From Bacillus_BA songklensis (GTDB lineage: Bacteria > Bacillota > Bacilli > Bacillales > Bacillaceae_H), in the NCBI RefSeq assembly GCF_042649685.1, contig NZ_JBHRZT010000039.1, forward strand, positions 1 to 64,000: DNA of 64,000 bases, given 5' to 3'. Below, piece by piece: positions 41,938 to 51,200 of this stretch. The notes below the pieces were generated by a model that worked only from the letters and a program-made list of their open reading frames with translations, was not told the origin of the DNA and searched no databases. A program made the translations under genes and the position numbers. Numbering within the stretch: the stretch's first letter is position 1; each line of letters starts with the position of its first letter.

Positions 41938-43122
41938 GTGCGCATTTTGCATACAGCCGATTGGCATTTAGGTCGAACATTAGAGGGACGCAACCGTCTT
42001 GATGAGCAAGCGCAGTTTTTGGACGAGCTTGCAGAGATGGTAGAAAAAGAAAAAATAGATGTGGTCCTTATGGCAGGGGACGCTTTTGATACGGTGAATC
42101 CGCCCGCAGCGGCTGAACAGCTTTTTTATGAAAGCATCTCTCGACTGTCGAGTAAAGGAAAGCGCCCTGTTGCGGTGATTTCAGGAAACCACGACAGTCC
42201 GGATCGCCTGGCAGCAGCTACACCATTGGCGACAGAGCAAAACATTACGTTGCTGGGATTGCCGACAACAAACATTCAATCTATTCATATTCCGACAACA
42301 GGAGAATTGCTTGAAGTAGCTGCGCTGCCATATCCATCGGAATCGCGATTAAAAGAGCTCTTATCCGACGAAAATGATGAATTGACCATTCGTAATTCTT
42401 ATGACCAACGCATTCAAGGGATTTTTCAGGCGATGAGCAAACAATTTACTTCTAATGCGGTTCATGTCGCTATGAGCCACATTTATGTAGCGGGGGGAAG
42501 TTCCACCGATTCAGAACGCCCGATTGAGGTTGGGGGCGCATATACTGTAGCCGCTTCGAGTCTTCCGGAAGCTGCGCAGTATGTAGCGCTCGGACATTTA
42601 CATCGACCGCAAAACATTAAGCGGGCCAATACAATGGCACGTTATTCAGGTTCACCCCTTGCATACAGTTTTTCCGAATCAGGATACACCAAGTCTGTCA
42701 CTATTATAGAAGCGAAACCCAACACACCGGTCGAGTTGACAGAAGTGTATTTAACAAGCGGAAAGCCGCTTGTGAGATGGAAGGCAAAGAATGGATTAGC
42801 GGAAGTGTACAGCTGGATTGACGAAGGGCGGGACAAAGAAGCATGGATTGATTTGGAAATCCATTTGAAGGACGCCCTGTCCATTGAAGAGATTCATCGC
42901 TTGCGTAAATTGCACAGTGGATTTGTTCATATTCGTCCAATATTTGAAGAAGTAAACGAGCAGGAGACATCCAACGCTCAGCAAAACGTTCCCATCCACG
43001 AATTATTTAAAAGGTTCTACGGACGCCAAACAGGCGGTGCACAACCGGACGATGGGCTCATTGAGCTGTTTTTATCATTAGTCCATGAAGAATTATCAGA
43101 TGGAGAGGAGCAGGAGCGATGA
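41938..43122 (+). CDS. sbcD: DNA repair exonuclease SbcCD, nuclease subunit
   Basis: 394 residues, an Mre11-type phosphodiesterase. Metal-binding motifs are HTADWHLG (residues 5-12), MAGDAFD, SGNHDSPDR, and GHLHRPQ further on. GTG at 41938 is chosen: it gives the family start VRILHTADWHLG and has AGGGAGAAGG upstream. A hairpin-like gap of 145 bases separates it from addA. ATGA overlap with sbcC shows coupling. It cleaves DNA hairpins and protein-blocked ends with SbcC. Confidence 0.95.
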   Translation: MRILHTADWHLGRTLEGRNRLDEQAQFLDELAEMVEKEKIDVVLMAGDAFDTVNPPAAAEQLFYESISRLSSKGKRPVAVISGNHDSPDRLAAATPLATEQNITLLGLPTTNIQSIHIPTTGELLEVAALPYPSESRLKELLSDENDELTIRNSYDQRIQGIFQAMSKQFTSNAVHVAMSHIYVAGGSSTDSERPIEVGGAYTVAASSLPEAAQYVALGHLHRPQNIKRANTMARYSGSPLAYSFSESGYTKSVTIIEAKPNTPVELTEVYLTSGKPLVRWKAKNGLAEVYSWIDEGRDKEAWIDLEIHLKDALSIEEIHRLRKLHSGFVHIRPIFEEVNEQETSNAQQNVPIHELFKRFYGRQTGGAQPDDGLIELFLSLVHEELSDGEEQER

Positions 43123-46100
43123 AACCAATCTCGTTAACGATTGCAGGGCTTCATAGTTTTCGTGAAAAGCAAGTGATCGATTTCGAAACACTTTGCGGCG
43201 GCGGCGTGTTCGGGATTTTTGGACCGACGGGAAGTGGAAAATCTTCCATCTTGGATGCGATGACCTTGGCATTATACGGAAAAGTAGAAAGAGCGGCAAA
43301 CAATACGCAAGGTGTTTTAAATCATGCGGAAAAAGAATTGCAAGTTTCTTTTACATTCGAATTGGAAAATGCCGAAAATAAAAAGCGATATACGGTAGAG
43401 CGGAGCTTTAAACGCGCGGATGAGCTGCGTGTGAAATCAGCGACAAGCCGCTTGATCGAAGAGCAGGAAGAGCGTTTTGTACTAGCGGATAAAACCAATG
43501 ATGTTAATCAGCAAGTGCAAGATTTGCTCGGTTTGACGATCGATGATTTCACAAGAGCGGTCGTTTTGCCACAGGGGAAGTTTGCCGAATTCCTCTCCTT
43601 AAAAGGTGTAGAACGCCGGCAAATGCTCCAGCGTTTATTTAATTTGGAACAATACGGAGACCGTCTCAATAAAAAGCTTCGTGAAAAAGTGCAAAAGTTA
43701 AGCAGTGATTTAGATAAGGTAACAGCTGAGCAGGCAGGACTGGGAGATGCATCCACAGAACGTCTGCAAGAAGCGGAAGAAGAGTTGAAAAGCTGCGATG
43801 TATTGCTGCAAAAAAGGGAGAGAGAATTGGCAGAAGTAGAAGAAAAATATGAGCAATATAAGCAGCAATGGGAATATCAGCAAGAGAAAGAGAAAATGCA
43901 GCATAAACTTGCCGTTCTAGAACAGAAGAAAGAGGCCATCCGAGAACAGGAACACACTCTAGAAAGAGCATTGCGGGCACAGGGCTTAAAGCCGTATATG
44001 GAAGCATACGAACAAGTTCAAAGGCGATGCTCCCAAGCACAAGCGCATCTTCAGCAGCTAAAGGAACAATTAGTAGAAGCAAAGCGGCAGTATGAAGAAG
44101 CGACAATGCTGTACAAGGAAAAAAGAGAAGCGAGATTAAGAGAAGAGCCCGGATTAACGGCACGTAAAGAAAAGTTGGAACAGGCGAAGGAATGGCAACA
44201 GTCTGTCGATGAATTAGCCAAAGAGATTGACCAGTTCGTTCAAAAGCAACAGGAGCTTCAGCTGTGCATCGAAGAAAAAAGAGCAGAATTAGTGAAAGCA
44301 GAAAGCCTATTTACAAAGGGAACAGAAAAACAAAAACAACTGAAAGAGGAAATGAAACAAACAGAAATTACGGCAGATTATCGTGAGAAAATACAGCAGG
44401 CCTCTTATGAAATGCATAATCTGACCCGTCTGCGCCAAATGCTGAAGGAAGCGACAGAAAGCCTCATAAAAAAACAAGAACAAATAAAATCAACAGAGCG
44501 AGCAGCAGGAACGACCAATGAAAAATATGAGTCACTTATTGTCAGAGGGAATGAATTATTTCAACGATTGCAGCAGGCTTACCATGTTGTCTGCGAGCGG
44601 GAGAAAGAATTCGAACAAGCCACAGCCGCGAGTGAAGAGTATATTCAAACACTGAAGCACCAGGCGGAAGAAGAGAAATCCATATATTTGGCATTGCAGC
44701 TGACAGAAAAGCTGGCGGAGGGTAAAGCCTGCCCGGTTTGCGGTTCCATGCATCATCCTTCACCCGCTCAACACAAAGAACAATCACTAATTAAAGAGCT
44801 CATGGAAAAGCTGAAAAGAGCAGAAACATCCCTTATGGTATTACGGGAAGAAAAGTCCCGTTTTACTTCATTGAAGATGCAGTTTGAGCAAGCGGCACAA
44901 CAGATGACAGAAGAGCTTGGAGAACACGTGGAAAGTCTCGCTGCTTTGCCTGCGGTTGAGCCGTTGGGAGTGCTGGAGCCTGAACAGATAGAGAACATGG
45001 TTCACGCGTTTCAAACAGAGGCAAAATCATTGCAGCAAGACTATTTAAAATTGAAAGAAGATAATCAGGATTTTATTCAACAGCTTCGCATGATAAAAAC
45101 CAAACAAGAACAGTTCGCATCACATCTCGCTCTTTATCAAGAGGATTTACAGGAGCGAAAAGAAAAAGTGAAGCAAATTCAACATAATATTGAACAGGCG
45201 ACTGCCGCCTGGAATGAGCAGTTTGCGCCATTTCAGCTGGATCATATGGAAAAGCTGCAGCAAGAGGTTTCAGCAAAAGATCACCAACAGCAGCAGTTAA
45301 AAGAACGCCTTGAGACAAGTGTTACCTTCTTGGAACAAAAGAGACAGCAAATTCAGCGGCTAACAGCAGAAAACAATGAGCTGGACCGACAGAATATCGA
45401 GCTGACCGCTCGTCTTTCAGGCAAGCAAGAGTTACGGGCAGAGAAAGAAGCTCAATTAAAAAAAATTGTGGGGCAAGAGAATGCCGAAGTATTATGGAAG
45501 AAAACCGTACAAGCCATTGAGGCCTTGTCTTCCGCTGAAGAACGAGCATATGAAAAATGGCAGTATAACCAGCGCATTTACCAACAAGTAGACAGTGAGA
45601 CGAAAGCGTTGGAGCAGTCCCTTCAAGAGCTGAAGGCTCAATACGAAGAGGCCAAACAAACGTGGGAAAGCAAATGCCAAGAAACGATGTTCGCTTCTTT
45701 GGCAGAAGTGAAACAAGCGTTTATTCCAAAAGAACAAGTGGAAGCTTTACAAGAAACCATTCATGAGTTTTGGGATAAAATAAGAGAGTTTCAAAATGTC
45801 ATTGCACGTTTAGAAGAGCGGCTGCAGGGAGAAATATTGACAGTTCAGCAATGGACTGAGTTGAAAGAGCTTCGTACAGAATTGCAGGAAAGTGTTCGTG
45901 AAGCGGTTCAGACAAAAGGAGCGGCTCAAAAAGCGCTGCAGGATATCCGTAGCCGCCATGAACGGTTCCAGGAGCTCGATGCTGAGCGTGTACGTCTAGA
46001 CTCTTTGCTTGTTCAACATCAAAAGCTGCAAAGTGTGTTTAAAGGAAACAGTTTTGTTGAGTTCATTGCAGAAGAACAGCTAATGAGCGTAAGTCGCGAT

Positions 46101-46517
46101 GCGTCTCAGCGTCTTGGGATATTGACGAGACAGCGTTATGCAATTGAAGTCGATTCACAGGGGGGCTTCATTATGAGAGACGATGCAAACGGTGGTGTGA
46201 AGCGCCCCGTTACGACGTTATCAGGTGGAGAAACGTTTTTGACTTCTTTGGCTCTTGCACTGGCGCTCTCCGCTCAAATTCAATTGAGAGGGGAATATCC
46301 TCTGCAGTTTTTCTTCCTTGATGAAGGATTCGGTACGCTTGATGCGGAGTTATTGGACACGGTAGTAACCTCGCTTGAAAAGCTTCAATCTAAGCAATTA
46401 TCGATAGGGGTTATCAGTCATGTTCAAGAGCTAAGGGCAAGACTGCCGAAGCGGCTTATTGTAGATCCTGCGGAGCCGTCAGGAAGAGGAACGAGAGTAA
46501 CGGTTGAAACGTTGTAA
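43119..46517 (+). CDS. sbcC: DNA repair exonuclease SbcCD, ATPase subunit
   Basis: 1132 residues, a Rad50/SMC-like ATPase. Walker A is GPTGSGKSS (about residues 34-42). Two long coiled coils flank the zinc hook CPVCG (about 538), and the ABC signature LSGGE (about 1034) and Walker B FFLDEGFGTLD (about 1064) close the head domain. It overlaps sbcD by ATGA. The Gln/Glu-rich coils are normal for the family. Confidence 0.96.
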   Translation: MKPISLTIAGLHSFREKQVIDFETLCGGGVFGIFGPTGSGKSSILDAMTLALYGKVERAANNTQGVLNHAEKELQVSFTFELENAENKKRYTVERSFKRADELRVKSATSRLIEEQEERFVLADKTNDVNQQVQDLLGLTIDDFTRAVVLPQGKFAEFLSLKGVERRQMLQRLFNLEQYGDRLNKKLREKVQKLSSDLDKVTAEQAGLGDASTERLQEAEEELKSCDVLLQKRERELAEVEEKYEQYKQQWEYQQEKEKMQHKLAVLEQKKEAIREQEHTLERALRAQGLKPYMEAYEQVQRRCSQAQAHLQQLKEQLVEAKRQYEEATMLYKEKREARLREEPGLTARKEKLEQAKEWQQSVDELAKEIDQFVQKQQELQLCIEEKRAELVKAESLFTKGTEKQKQLKEEMKQTEITADYREKIQQASYEMHNLTRLRQMLKEATESLIKKQEQIKSTERAAGTTNEKYESLIVRGNELFQRLQQAYHVVCEREKEFEQATAASEEYIQTLKHQAEEEKSIYLALQLTEKLAEGKACPVCGSMHHPSPAQHKEQSLIKELMEKLKRAETSLMVLREEKSRFTSLKMQFEQAAQQMTEELGEHVESLAALPAVEPLGVLEPEQIENMVHAFQTEAKSLQQDYLKLKEDNQDFIQQLRMIKTKQEQFASHLALYQEDLQERKEKVKQIQHNIEQATAAWNEQFAPFQLDHMEKLQQEVSAKDHQQQQLKERLETSVTFLEQKRQQIQRLTAENNELDRQNIELTARLSGKQELRAEKEAQLKKIVGQENAEVLWKKTVQAIEALSSAEERAYEKWQYNQRIYQQVDSETKALEQSLQELKAQYEEAKQTWESKCQETMFASLAEVKQAFIPKEQVEALQETIHEFWDKIREFQNVIARLEERLQGEILTVQQWTELKELRTELQESVREAVQTKGAAQKALQDIRSRHERFQELDAERVRLDSLLVQHQKLQSVFKGNSFVEFIAEEQLMSVSRDASQRLGILTRQRYAIEVDSQGGFIMRDDANGGVKRPVTTLSGGETFLTSLALALALSAQIQLRGEYPLQFFFLDEGFGTLDAELLDTVVTSLEKLQSKQLSIGVISHVQELRARLPKRLIVDPAEPSGRGTRVTVETL

Positions 46518-46580
46518 GGATGGATAGAGCCGAAAGATGGAAGGAAGATGGCGAAAAAAGAACAACAATCCTAACATGAC

Positions 46581-46625
46581 CTAAAGAAAAGAAGCCTCCT
46601 TGAAAATGGGGCTTCTTTTCTTTAG
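46581..46625. terminator. Bidirectional terminator between sbcC and gerPF
   Basis: CTAAAGAAAAGAAGCC and GGCTTCTTTTCTTTAG form a 16-bp stem around a short loop. It serves the converging sbcC and gerP transcripts and overlaps the last codons of gerPF. Confidence 0.9.
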
Positions 46626-46843
46626 GCATTTCCAGCAGAGTTTTGATCGGCAAGGTCTGGATCAATCGCATTAGTAGCTGAAAGTCCATTGTTTACAACG
46701 AAAAAGTTTCCCGTATTAGATGCCCCTGCGCCAAGTGCTGATTTAGAGTTTTCTTTGGGGGAGACATAAAATGTATCTCCGAACGTCACAACTGCACCTC
46801 CACTGACGTGGTTAATTTGTACTGGACCAAGAATTGCGGGCAT
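46622..46843 (-). CDS. gerPF: Spore germination protein GerPF
   Basis: 73 residues starting MPAILGPVQINHVSGGAVVTFG, with the repeated GerPA/GerPF pattern (GDTFYVSPKENSKSALGAGA; NTGNFFVVNNG) and C-terminal DPDLADQNSAGNA. GerP proteins act in the spore coat and let germinants reach inner receptors. It is the last gene of the operon and a paralogue of GerPA. Confidence 0.95.
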   Translation of the reverse strand: MPAILGPVQINHVSGGAVVTFGDTFYVSPKENSKSALGAGASNTGNFFVVNNGLSATNAIDPDLADQNSAGNA

Positions 46844-46919
46844 AATTAAACATCCTTTGTTTTTTAATACGTCTTTCGTGTTAGTTTAGTATATGAATGA
46901 AACTTGTAGATGTTCGCCT

Positions 46920-47306
46920 TTACGGGTTGTTTGGAGGAGTACGTTCCCCAATCAATTGACGAATATTTTTAACGCGGGCTTCCATATTGACCGTTTCGCT
47001 TGAGCCGATATGCACAATGGACGATGTAGATAAGGCGGTGAGTTTTATATTATTGACTTTAATAACAGGAATTTCATTTTGAACGCACATATTAATAAAC
47101 CTGGGTTTGGGAGGAGTAAAGGGCTCCCTGAAAACAGTATAATCTTCAAATCTTCCTTCGCGTCCATAAAAAAGAGGATACTCCCTTTGGACAGCCAGTA
47201 CTTTTGAATTGGCATCTACGCAAACAGAATCACCGATCTGACAGATGGAACCGAAAAGAATCGTAATAATATCAAGCTTATTAACACAAGACATACGTTT
47301 TTGCAT
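46920..47306 (-). CDS. gerPE: Spore germination protein GerPE
   Basis: 128 residues. It contains the family centre GSICQIGDSVCVDANSKVLAV (in part) and the Gly-rich QIGD motif shared with GerPA, GerPB and GerPF. The identification relies on its place between gerPF and gerPD together with this motif. A proline-rich C-terminus (GERTPPNNP) is present. Confidence 0.88.
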   Translation of the reverse strand: MQKRMSCVNKLDIITILFGSICQIGDSVCVDANSKVLAVQREYPLFYGREGRFEDYTVFREPFTPPKPRFINMCVQNEIPVIKVNNIKLTALSTSSIVHIGSSETVNMEARVKNIRQLIGERTPPNNP

Positions 47307-47318
47307 GAATAACCATCC

Positions 47319-47495
47319 CTATGAGATTGATAATGGGACAAACGGGCCAATGATGAGCGATTCAGCGGGAGTATCAAATGCAGAAGCAAGTGTCATGCTT
47401 TGCGTATCCCCCACAAAAAACAAGGATGATGATGAAACAGCTACCAGCTTGATATCGCCTACCAATAATTCTCGATTGATGACTGTAAAGTTCAT
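47319..47495 (-). CDS. gerPD: Spore germination protein GerPD
   Basis: 58 residues: MNFTVINRELLVGDIKLVAV at the start, then SSSSLFFVGDTQSMTLASAF and a short hydrophobic end. ATG at 47495 is preceded by AAAGGAGGTTGATAGC. The ribosome site is formed by the last codons of gerPC, so translation is coupled. The size and order fit GerPD. Confidence 0.9.
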   Translation of the reverse strand: MNFTVINRELLVGDIKLVAVSSSSLFFVGDTQSMTLASAFDTPAESLIIGPFVPLSIS

Positions 47496-47499
47496 GCTA

Positions 47500-48168
47500 T
47501 CAACCTCCTTTTTTTAGTGAATCAGGAAGATAGGTTAGAAAGGCGTGGATTCCTCTGGTAATTTCTTCTCTTACTTTTGCTATTATATTCAATTTTAATT
47601 CTTGTTCATTTATATTGATTGATGCGGGATCAAGCTCCTGAAGGTGAAAAACAACACGCTGCTTCAATTGTTTTTTAATATCTTCAATAATGAATTCATA
47701 ATAAGGATCGGCGATTTTTAGTTGACGTTCTTCTAAGACGGCATTAATAATGTCTGTTCCCTGTTCTTCCAATTCCCTTTTCACTTGTTCATGAATGTCA
47801 TCGACCCATTCTGTCGGAATCTCCCTTGTACCAGGTGAAAAACCTGGACTGATAGACCCTGGAGGGATCTGTGCCTCAGCGTCAACGGTTCCTGGAGGAA
47901 GCTGCGTCCCGATATTGAAGTCCTCAATACTCTCCGGTACTGTAGGATTTAACCCGATATTAAGAGTTCCCTCCAGCGTTTCAACTTTTAGTTGATCAAA
48001 TTTATATTCAATTCTTTCTATTTGTGTTGTTGGTTTCTCTTCCAATTCTTTTACCTGATTTTTCAATTGCGCTATACTCTGCTCTAAATTTTGAATCCTG
48101 TCATTTTGTCTTTGTATATAGGCAGCTAGCTGCTGAACGTAGTGGTGAAGTTGTTGAAGGTAATCCAT
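47500..48168 (-). CDS. gerPC: Spore germination protein GerPC
   Basis: 222 residues and the only large protein of the operon. An N-terminal coiled coil (MDYLQQLHHYVQQLAAYIQ to about residue 45) leads to a middle segment with PGTVDAEAQIPPGSISPGFS and a C-terminal helical domain (EITRGIHAFLTYLPDSLKKGG). GGAAGG lies upstream of ATG. Relatives are about 205 residues, so this one has a slightly longer proline/glycine linker. Confidence 0.92.
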   Translation of the reverse strand: MDYLQQLHHYVQQLAAYIQRQNDRIQNLEQSIAQLKNQVKELEEKPTTQIERIEYKFDQLKVETLEGTLNIGLNPTVPESIEDFNIGTQLPPGTVDAEAQIPPGSISPGFSPGTREIPTEWVDDIHEQVKRELEEQGTDIINAVLEERQLKIADPYYEFIIEDIKKQLKQRVVFHLQELDPASININEQELKLNIIAKVREEITRGIHAFLTYLPDSLKKGG

Positions 48169-48239
48169 TGAATCAATCCTTCCATTTAGTACATGGATAC
48201 CTTAACATATGACGCGAAAAGAGAATAAATGAGCATCAA

Positions 48240-48485
48240 TTAACGACCGGGAGGGGTCGTTGTAAACGGAATCAATCCCGGTACTTGTTGTCCGCCCTCA
48301 AGCGGGATAAGAGGGGCCTGGAGCTTTTTCGCCTCAGGTGCAGGCCCTGTAAACCCTCCCGTATTAAATAAATTGGCTGTTGTTCTTACCAGTCCGGAGC
48401 TTCCAATTTGTAAAACAGAAGCATTTGTAACCGCATTGATCCTCAAGGAATGAATGCATATGCTTTGGTTGACATAAAAGTTCAA
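48240..48485 (-). CDS. gerPB: Spore germination protein GerPB
   Basis: 81 residues starting MNFYVNQSICIHSLRINAVT, then VLQIGSSG. The C-terminal half is rich in Pro and Gly (PLIPLEGGQQVPGLIPFTTT). GGAGGGAAT precedes ATG. It lies between gerPA and gerPC as in other Bacillus species. Confidence 0.93.
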   Translation of the reverse strand: MNFYVNQSICIHSLRINAVTNASVLQIGSSGLVRTTANLFNTGGFTGPAPEAKKLQAPLIPLEGGQQVPGLIPFTTTPPGR

Positions 48486-48526
48486 ATGATTCCCTCCTTC
48501 GGCGCCAAGGATGCCGCATGGTTACT

Positions 48527-48748
48527 CTAAGCATTAGCGGCAATATTTTGATCTGCAACATCTTTATCATTGACATTAGTCGAGCTTTGCTGGTTATAAA
48601 CGCGTAAGCCATCCCCTGTATTGAAGGAGCCTGCACCAGCAAATGTTTTGGCTGTGGCTTTTGGAGAAATGGCATATACATCCCCAATATGGAAAACACT
48701 TGCACTACCAATATTCACGATACTGATTGCCCCTACAAATGCTGGCAT
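48527..48748 (-). CDS. gerPA: Spore germination protein GerPA
   Basis: 73 residues starting MPAFVGAISIVNIGSASVFH, with GDVYAISPKATAKTFAGAGS and the C-terminal DKDVADQNIAANA shared with GerPF. ATG at 48748 is chosen: it follows AAAAGGATG by 6 bases and matches the family start. An upstream in-frame ATG at 48769 would cover this site. It is the first gene of the operon, behind a sigma-K-like promoter. Confidence 0.94.
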   Translation of the reverse strand: MPAFVGAISIVNIGSASVFHIGDVYAISPKATAKTFAGAGSFNTGDGLRVYNQQSSTNVNDKDVADQNIAANA

Positions 48749-48778
48749 ATAAAACATCCTTTTAATCATTTTCTGCTA

Positions 48779-48807
48779 CCATCATATGTAAGATGGGCTA
48801 TAAGGGT
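48779..48807 (-). promoter_or_regulatory. Sigma-K-like promoter of the gerP operon
   Basis: On the minus strand CATATGATG (48780-48788) fits the -10 consensus CATANNNTA, with AC 17 bases upstream (48806-48807). gerP operons are expressed in the mother cell late in sporulation, which agrees. Confidence 0.6.
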
Positions 48808-48844
48808 GAATGCCCAGGATGTCTAAGATGTTAATAGCAGAAAA

Positions 48845-48859
48845 TGTAAAACGCTTACA
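48845..48859. promoter_or_regulatory. Cre-like palindrome upstream of the acyl-CoA ligase gene
   Basis: TGTAAAACGCTTACA is a CcpA-type palindrome with one base too many for the strict 14-base consensus. It sits 84 bases before the next gene start. Weak evidence for catabolite control. Confidence 0.3.
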
Positions 48860-48942
48860 TTTTCTTGTGACAAAAAATGACACCTGTGCTAAAATGTTTT
48901 TATATTCGGAATTGTTCATATAAATGAATGGGGGATGCTCTT

Positions 48943-50535
48943 ATGCGTGTACCACTTCTATTAACGGAATTCTTAGACCGTGCTGTTTCGCTGTACGGAC
49001 AAAAAACGGCCGTCATCGATGGGAAAAGATCCTTTACGTATGTGCAGCTGCAAGAACGTGTCAATCAACTGTCCAACGGCTTGCGTTCGTTAGGGATAAA
49101 GAAAGGAGATCGTGTAGCTTATTTAGCTCCTAATACACTTGAAATGCTGGAAGGCTTTTACGGCATTTTTCAAACAGGGGCTATTATGGTCCCGTTAAAC
49201 ATTCGTTTAAAGCCGGAGGATTATCTATTCATTTTAAATCATAGCGAGAGCAAAATCTTGTTTGTCGATTACGAGTTATATGAGAATATTGCTCCTGTTA
49301 AAGACCAGCTTCAAACGGTGGAGACCATTATTGTGCACGGACAGGCCTTAAATGGGACAGACCTTCAATATGACGAGTGGCTCTTCCGATTTGATGGAAG
49401 GCCATTTGAAAGGGAAGAGCTTGATGAAGACGATGTATGCAGTTTGCTGTACACAAGTGGTACAACTGGAAATCCGAAAGGGGTCATGCTTACACATCGC
49501 AATAACTACTTACATGCTTTAAGTGCAATGCATCATATCCGTGTAAGCGACCATGATATATATTTGCACATTTTGCCGATGTTCCATGTCAATGGATGGG
49601 GGAGTCCGTTTTATTATACAGCGAACGGTGCTACTCATGTCTGCCTTCGTAAAGCAACGCCATCCGCTATCTTCGATTTGGTTCAAAAGCACGGTGTAAC
49701 AGTGATGCATATGGCACCTACCGTTTTGAATGCTTTGTTGCAATATTACGAAGAACACGTTCCTAAAATTGAACAAGATGTTCGTGTCGTGATTGCGGGC
49801 TCTGCACCCCCTCCTGCATTTGTCACAGGAGTAGAGAAAGAGCTCGGATGGGAGTTCATTCAAGTGTATGGAATGACAGAATCTTCCCCGCTCAGCCTTT
49901 CAGGAACCATTCGTTCTACCCTGACTTCCTTACCGTTAAGTGATCAGTATCGCATTAAAGCAAAAGCAGGCCATTCTATGATTGGGTGTCAAGTGAAGGT
50001 CGTGAATGACTACGGTGAAGAGATTGCTCATGACGGAAAGGAAATCGGTGAAGTGATCGTACGAAGCAATGGCGTAATGAAGGGATATTGGAAAAACTAC
50101 GTGGCCACAATGGAAGCAATTCGCAATGGGTGGCTTCATACGGGTGATATGGCCACAATCGATGAATATGGCCACATTGATATTGTGGATCGTAAAAAAG
50201 ATGTCATTATCAGCGGCGGTGAAAATATTTCTTCTATTGAAGTAGAAGGAGTTTTATACGAGCATGATGGTGTATTGGAAGCGGCAGTCGTAGCAGCCCC
50301 TCATGAAAAATGGGGAGAAACTCCACATGCTTTTGTAGTTCTCCGCCCGAATGCCGAAGTAACGGAAAAAGAACTCATCGCTTTCTCAAGGGAAAAGCTT
50401 GCACATTTTAAGGCAGTTACGGGTGTTACATTTGTCGATGAACTGCCTAAAACCGCTTCTGGAAAAATTCAAAAAGTTCATTTGCGAAATCAATATTGGG
50501 AATCGGCCGGGAAAGCTGGAAGATTTATCAACTAG
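48943..50535 (+). CDS. Long-chain fatty-acid--CoA ligase (second ANL-family enzyme)
   Basis: 530 residues. The P-loop is LLYTSGTTGNPKGVML (about residue 166), then YGMTESSPLS, HTGDMATIDEYGHIDIVDRK (about 398) and catalytic Lys in KTASGKIQK (about 508). ATG at 48943 follows GGGGGAT; the ATG at 48928 overlaps that site. It activates medium- or long-chain acids; substrate length is not predictable. It is transcribed away from gerPA and stands between the gerP operon and yisK. It is only distantly like lcfB at 16317. Confidence 0.88.
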   Translation: MRVPLLLTEFLDRAVSLYGQKTAVIDGKRSFTYVQLQERVNQLSNGLRSLGIKKGDRVAYLAPNTLEMLEGFYGIFQTGAIMVPLNIRLKPEDYLFILNHSESKILFVDYELYENIAPVKDQLQTVETIIVHGQALNGTDLQYDEWLFRFDGRPFEREELDEDDVCSLLYTSGTTGNPKGVMLTHRNNYLHALSAMHHIRVSDHDIYLHILPMFHVNGWGSPFYYTANGATHVCLRKATPSAIFDLVQKHGVTVMHMAPTVLNALLQYYEEHVPKIEQDVRVVIAGSAPPPAFVTGVEKELGWEFIQVYGMTESSPLSLSGTIRSTLTSLPLSDQYRIKAKAGHSMIGCQVKVVNDYGEEIAHDGKEIGEVIVRSNGVMKGYWKNYVATMEAIRNGWLHTGDMATIDEYGHIDIVDRKKDVIISGGENISSIEVEGVLYEHDGVLEAAVVAAPHEKWGETPHAFVVLRPNAEVTEKELIAFSREKLAHFKAVTGVTFVDELPKTASGKIQKVHLRNQYWESAGKAGRFIN

Positions 50536-50845
50536 TACAAAAAGCAGGCTTAATTTGTCAACCTAAAAGATAAATTGAAGGGTGAGGTGCCTGGTAATAA
50601 GAAAGGATAAAAGAATTCTTTGCTTATTTGTGGGAATCATCTTCACTCAGGTCGAAAAATGACTGATTTTGCGAAAATTAGGACATTTGTCTGGCTACTT
50701 ATGTTCTTTTTCGAATGATTGATTTAGAAAATAAGAAAGTTGGTCGATTTTGTAGAAAAAGAAACTATTTTATGATGGAAGTAGTTGAATGAAACATTGG
50801 GGATTACAATACAGCAACCCTGTAAAGATGAAAGGGATGGTAGAT

Positions 50846-51010
50846 ATGAACGATACAGGAAAATCACCCCTTAAGCAGACAAAACGAGAAATATCTGAAT
50901 ATTCTTTAGTCTTTATGATCATCTCAGTTTCATCTTTAATGGCCTTTATTACACTTCCAAATGAGATGGTTACTCTTTTTAAAGGAGCCGTTGACTTTTT
51001 ATTAAAGTAA
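50846..51010 (+). CDS. Small membrane protein of unknown function
   Basis: 54 residues. A polar start (MNDTGKSPLKQTKREISEYS) is followed by one hydrophobic segment (LVFMIISVSSLMAFITLP) and a short tail ending in FLLK. AAAGGG lies 10 bases before ATG at 50846; ATG at 50837 and 50789 are alternatives. It has its own promoter-like region and sits where B. subtilis has yisI/yisJ, but it does not resemble them. Confidence 0.6.
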   Translation: MNDTGKSPLKQTKREISEYSLVFMIISVSSLMAFITLPNEMVTLFKGAVDFLLK

Positions 51011-51200
51011 CATTTCGGAGCATTGAAACACCCATTAACATTCAGTCAAGAAATCACTGTCTTCTTTCGACCATTGAAAAAATCAATGGGGGAGAGAAAA
51101 ATGGTGATTTCTTTTTTGTGAGCGGTTTTTCTCATGTTGGAGGAAATATGAAAGGAATTGTCGAAGGAAGCAATGATTGTTATACAAGGAGGAATGGATG

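Noticed and set aside
47245..47517. 90-codon plus-strand frame
   Set aside because: It is antisense to gerPE and gerPD, which fit the operon exactly.
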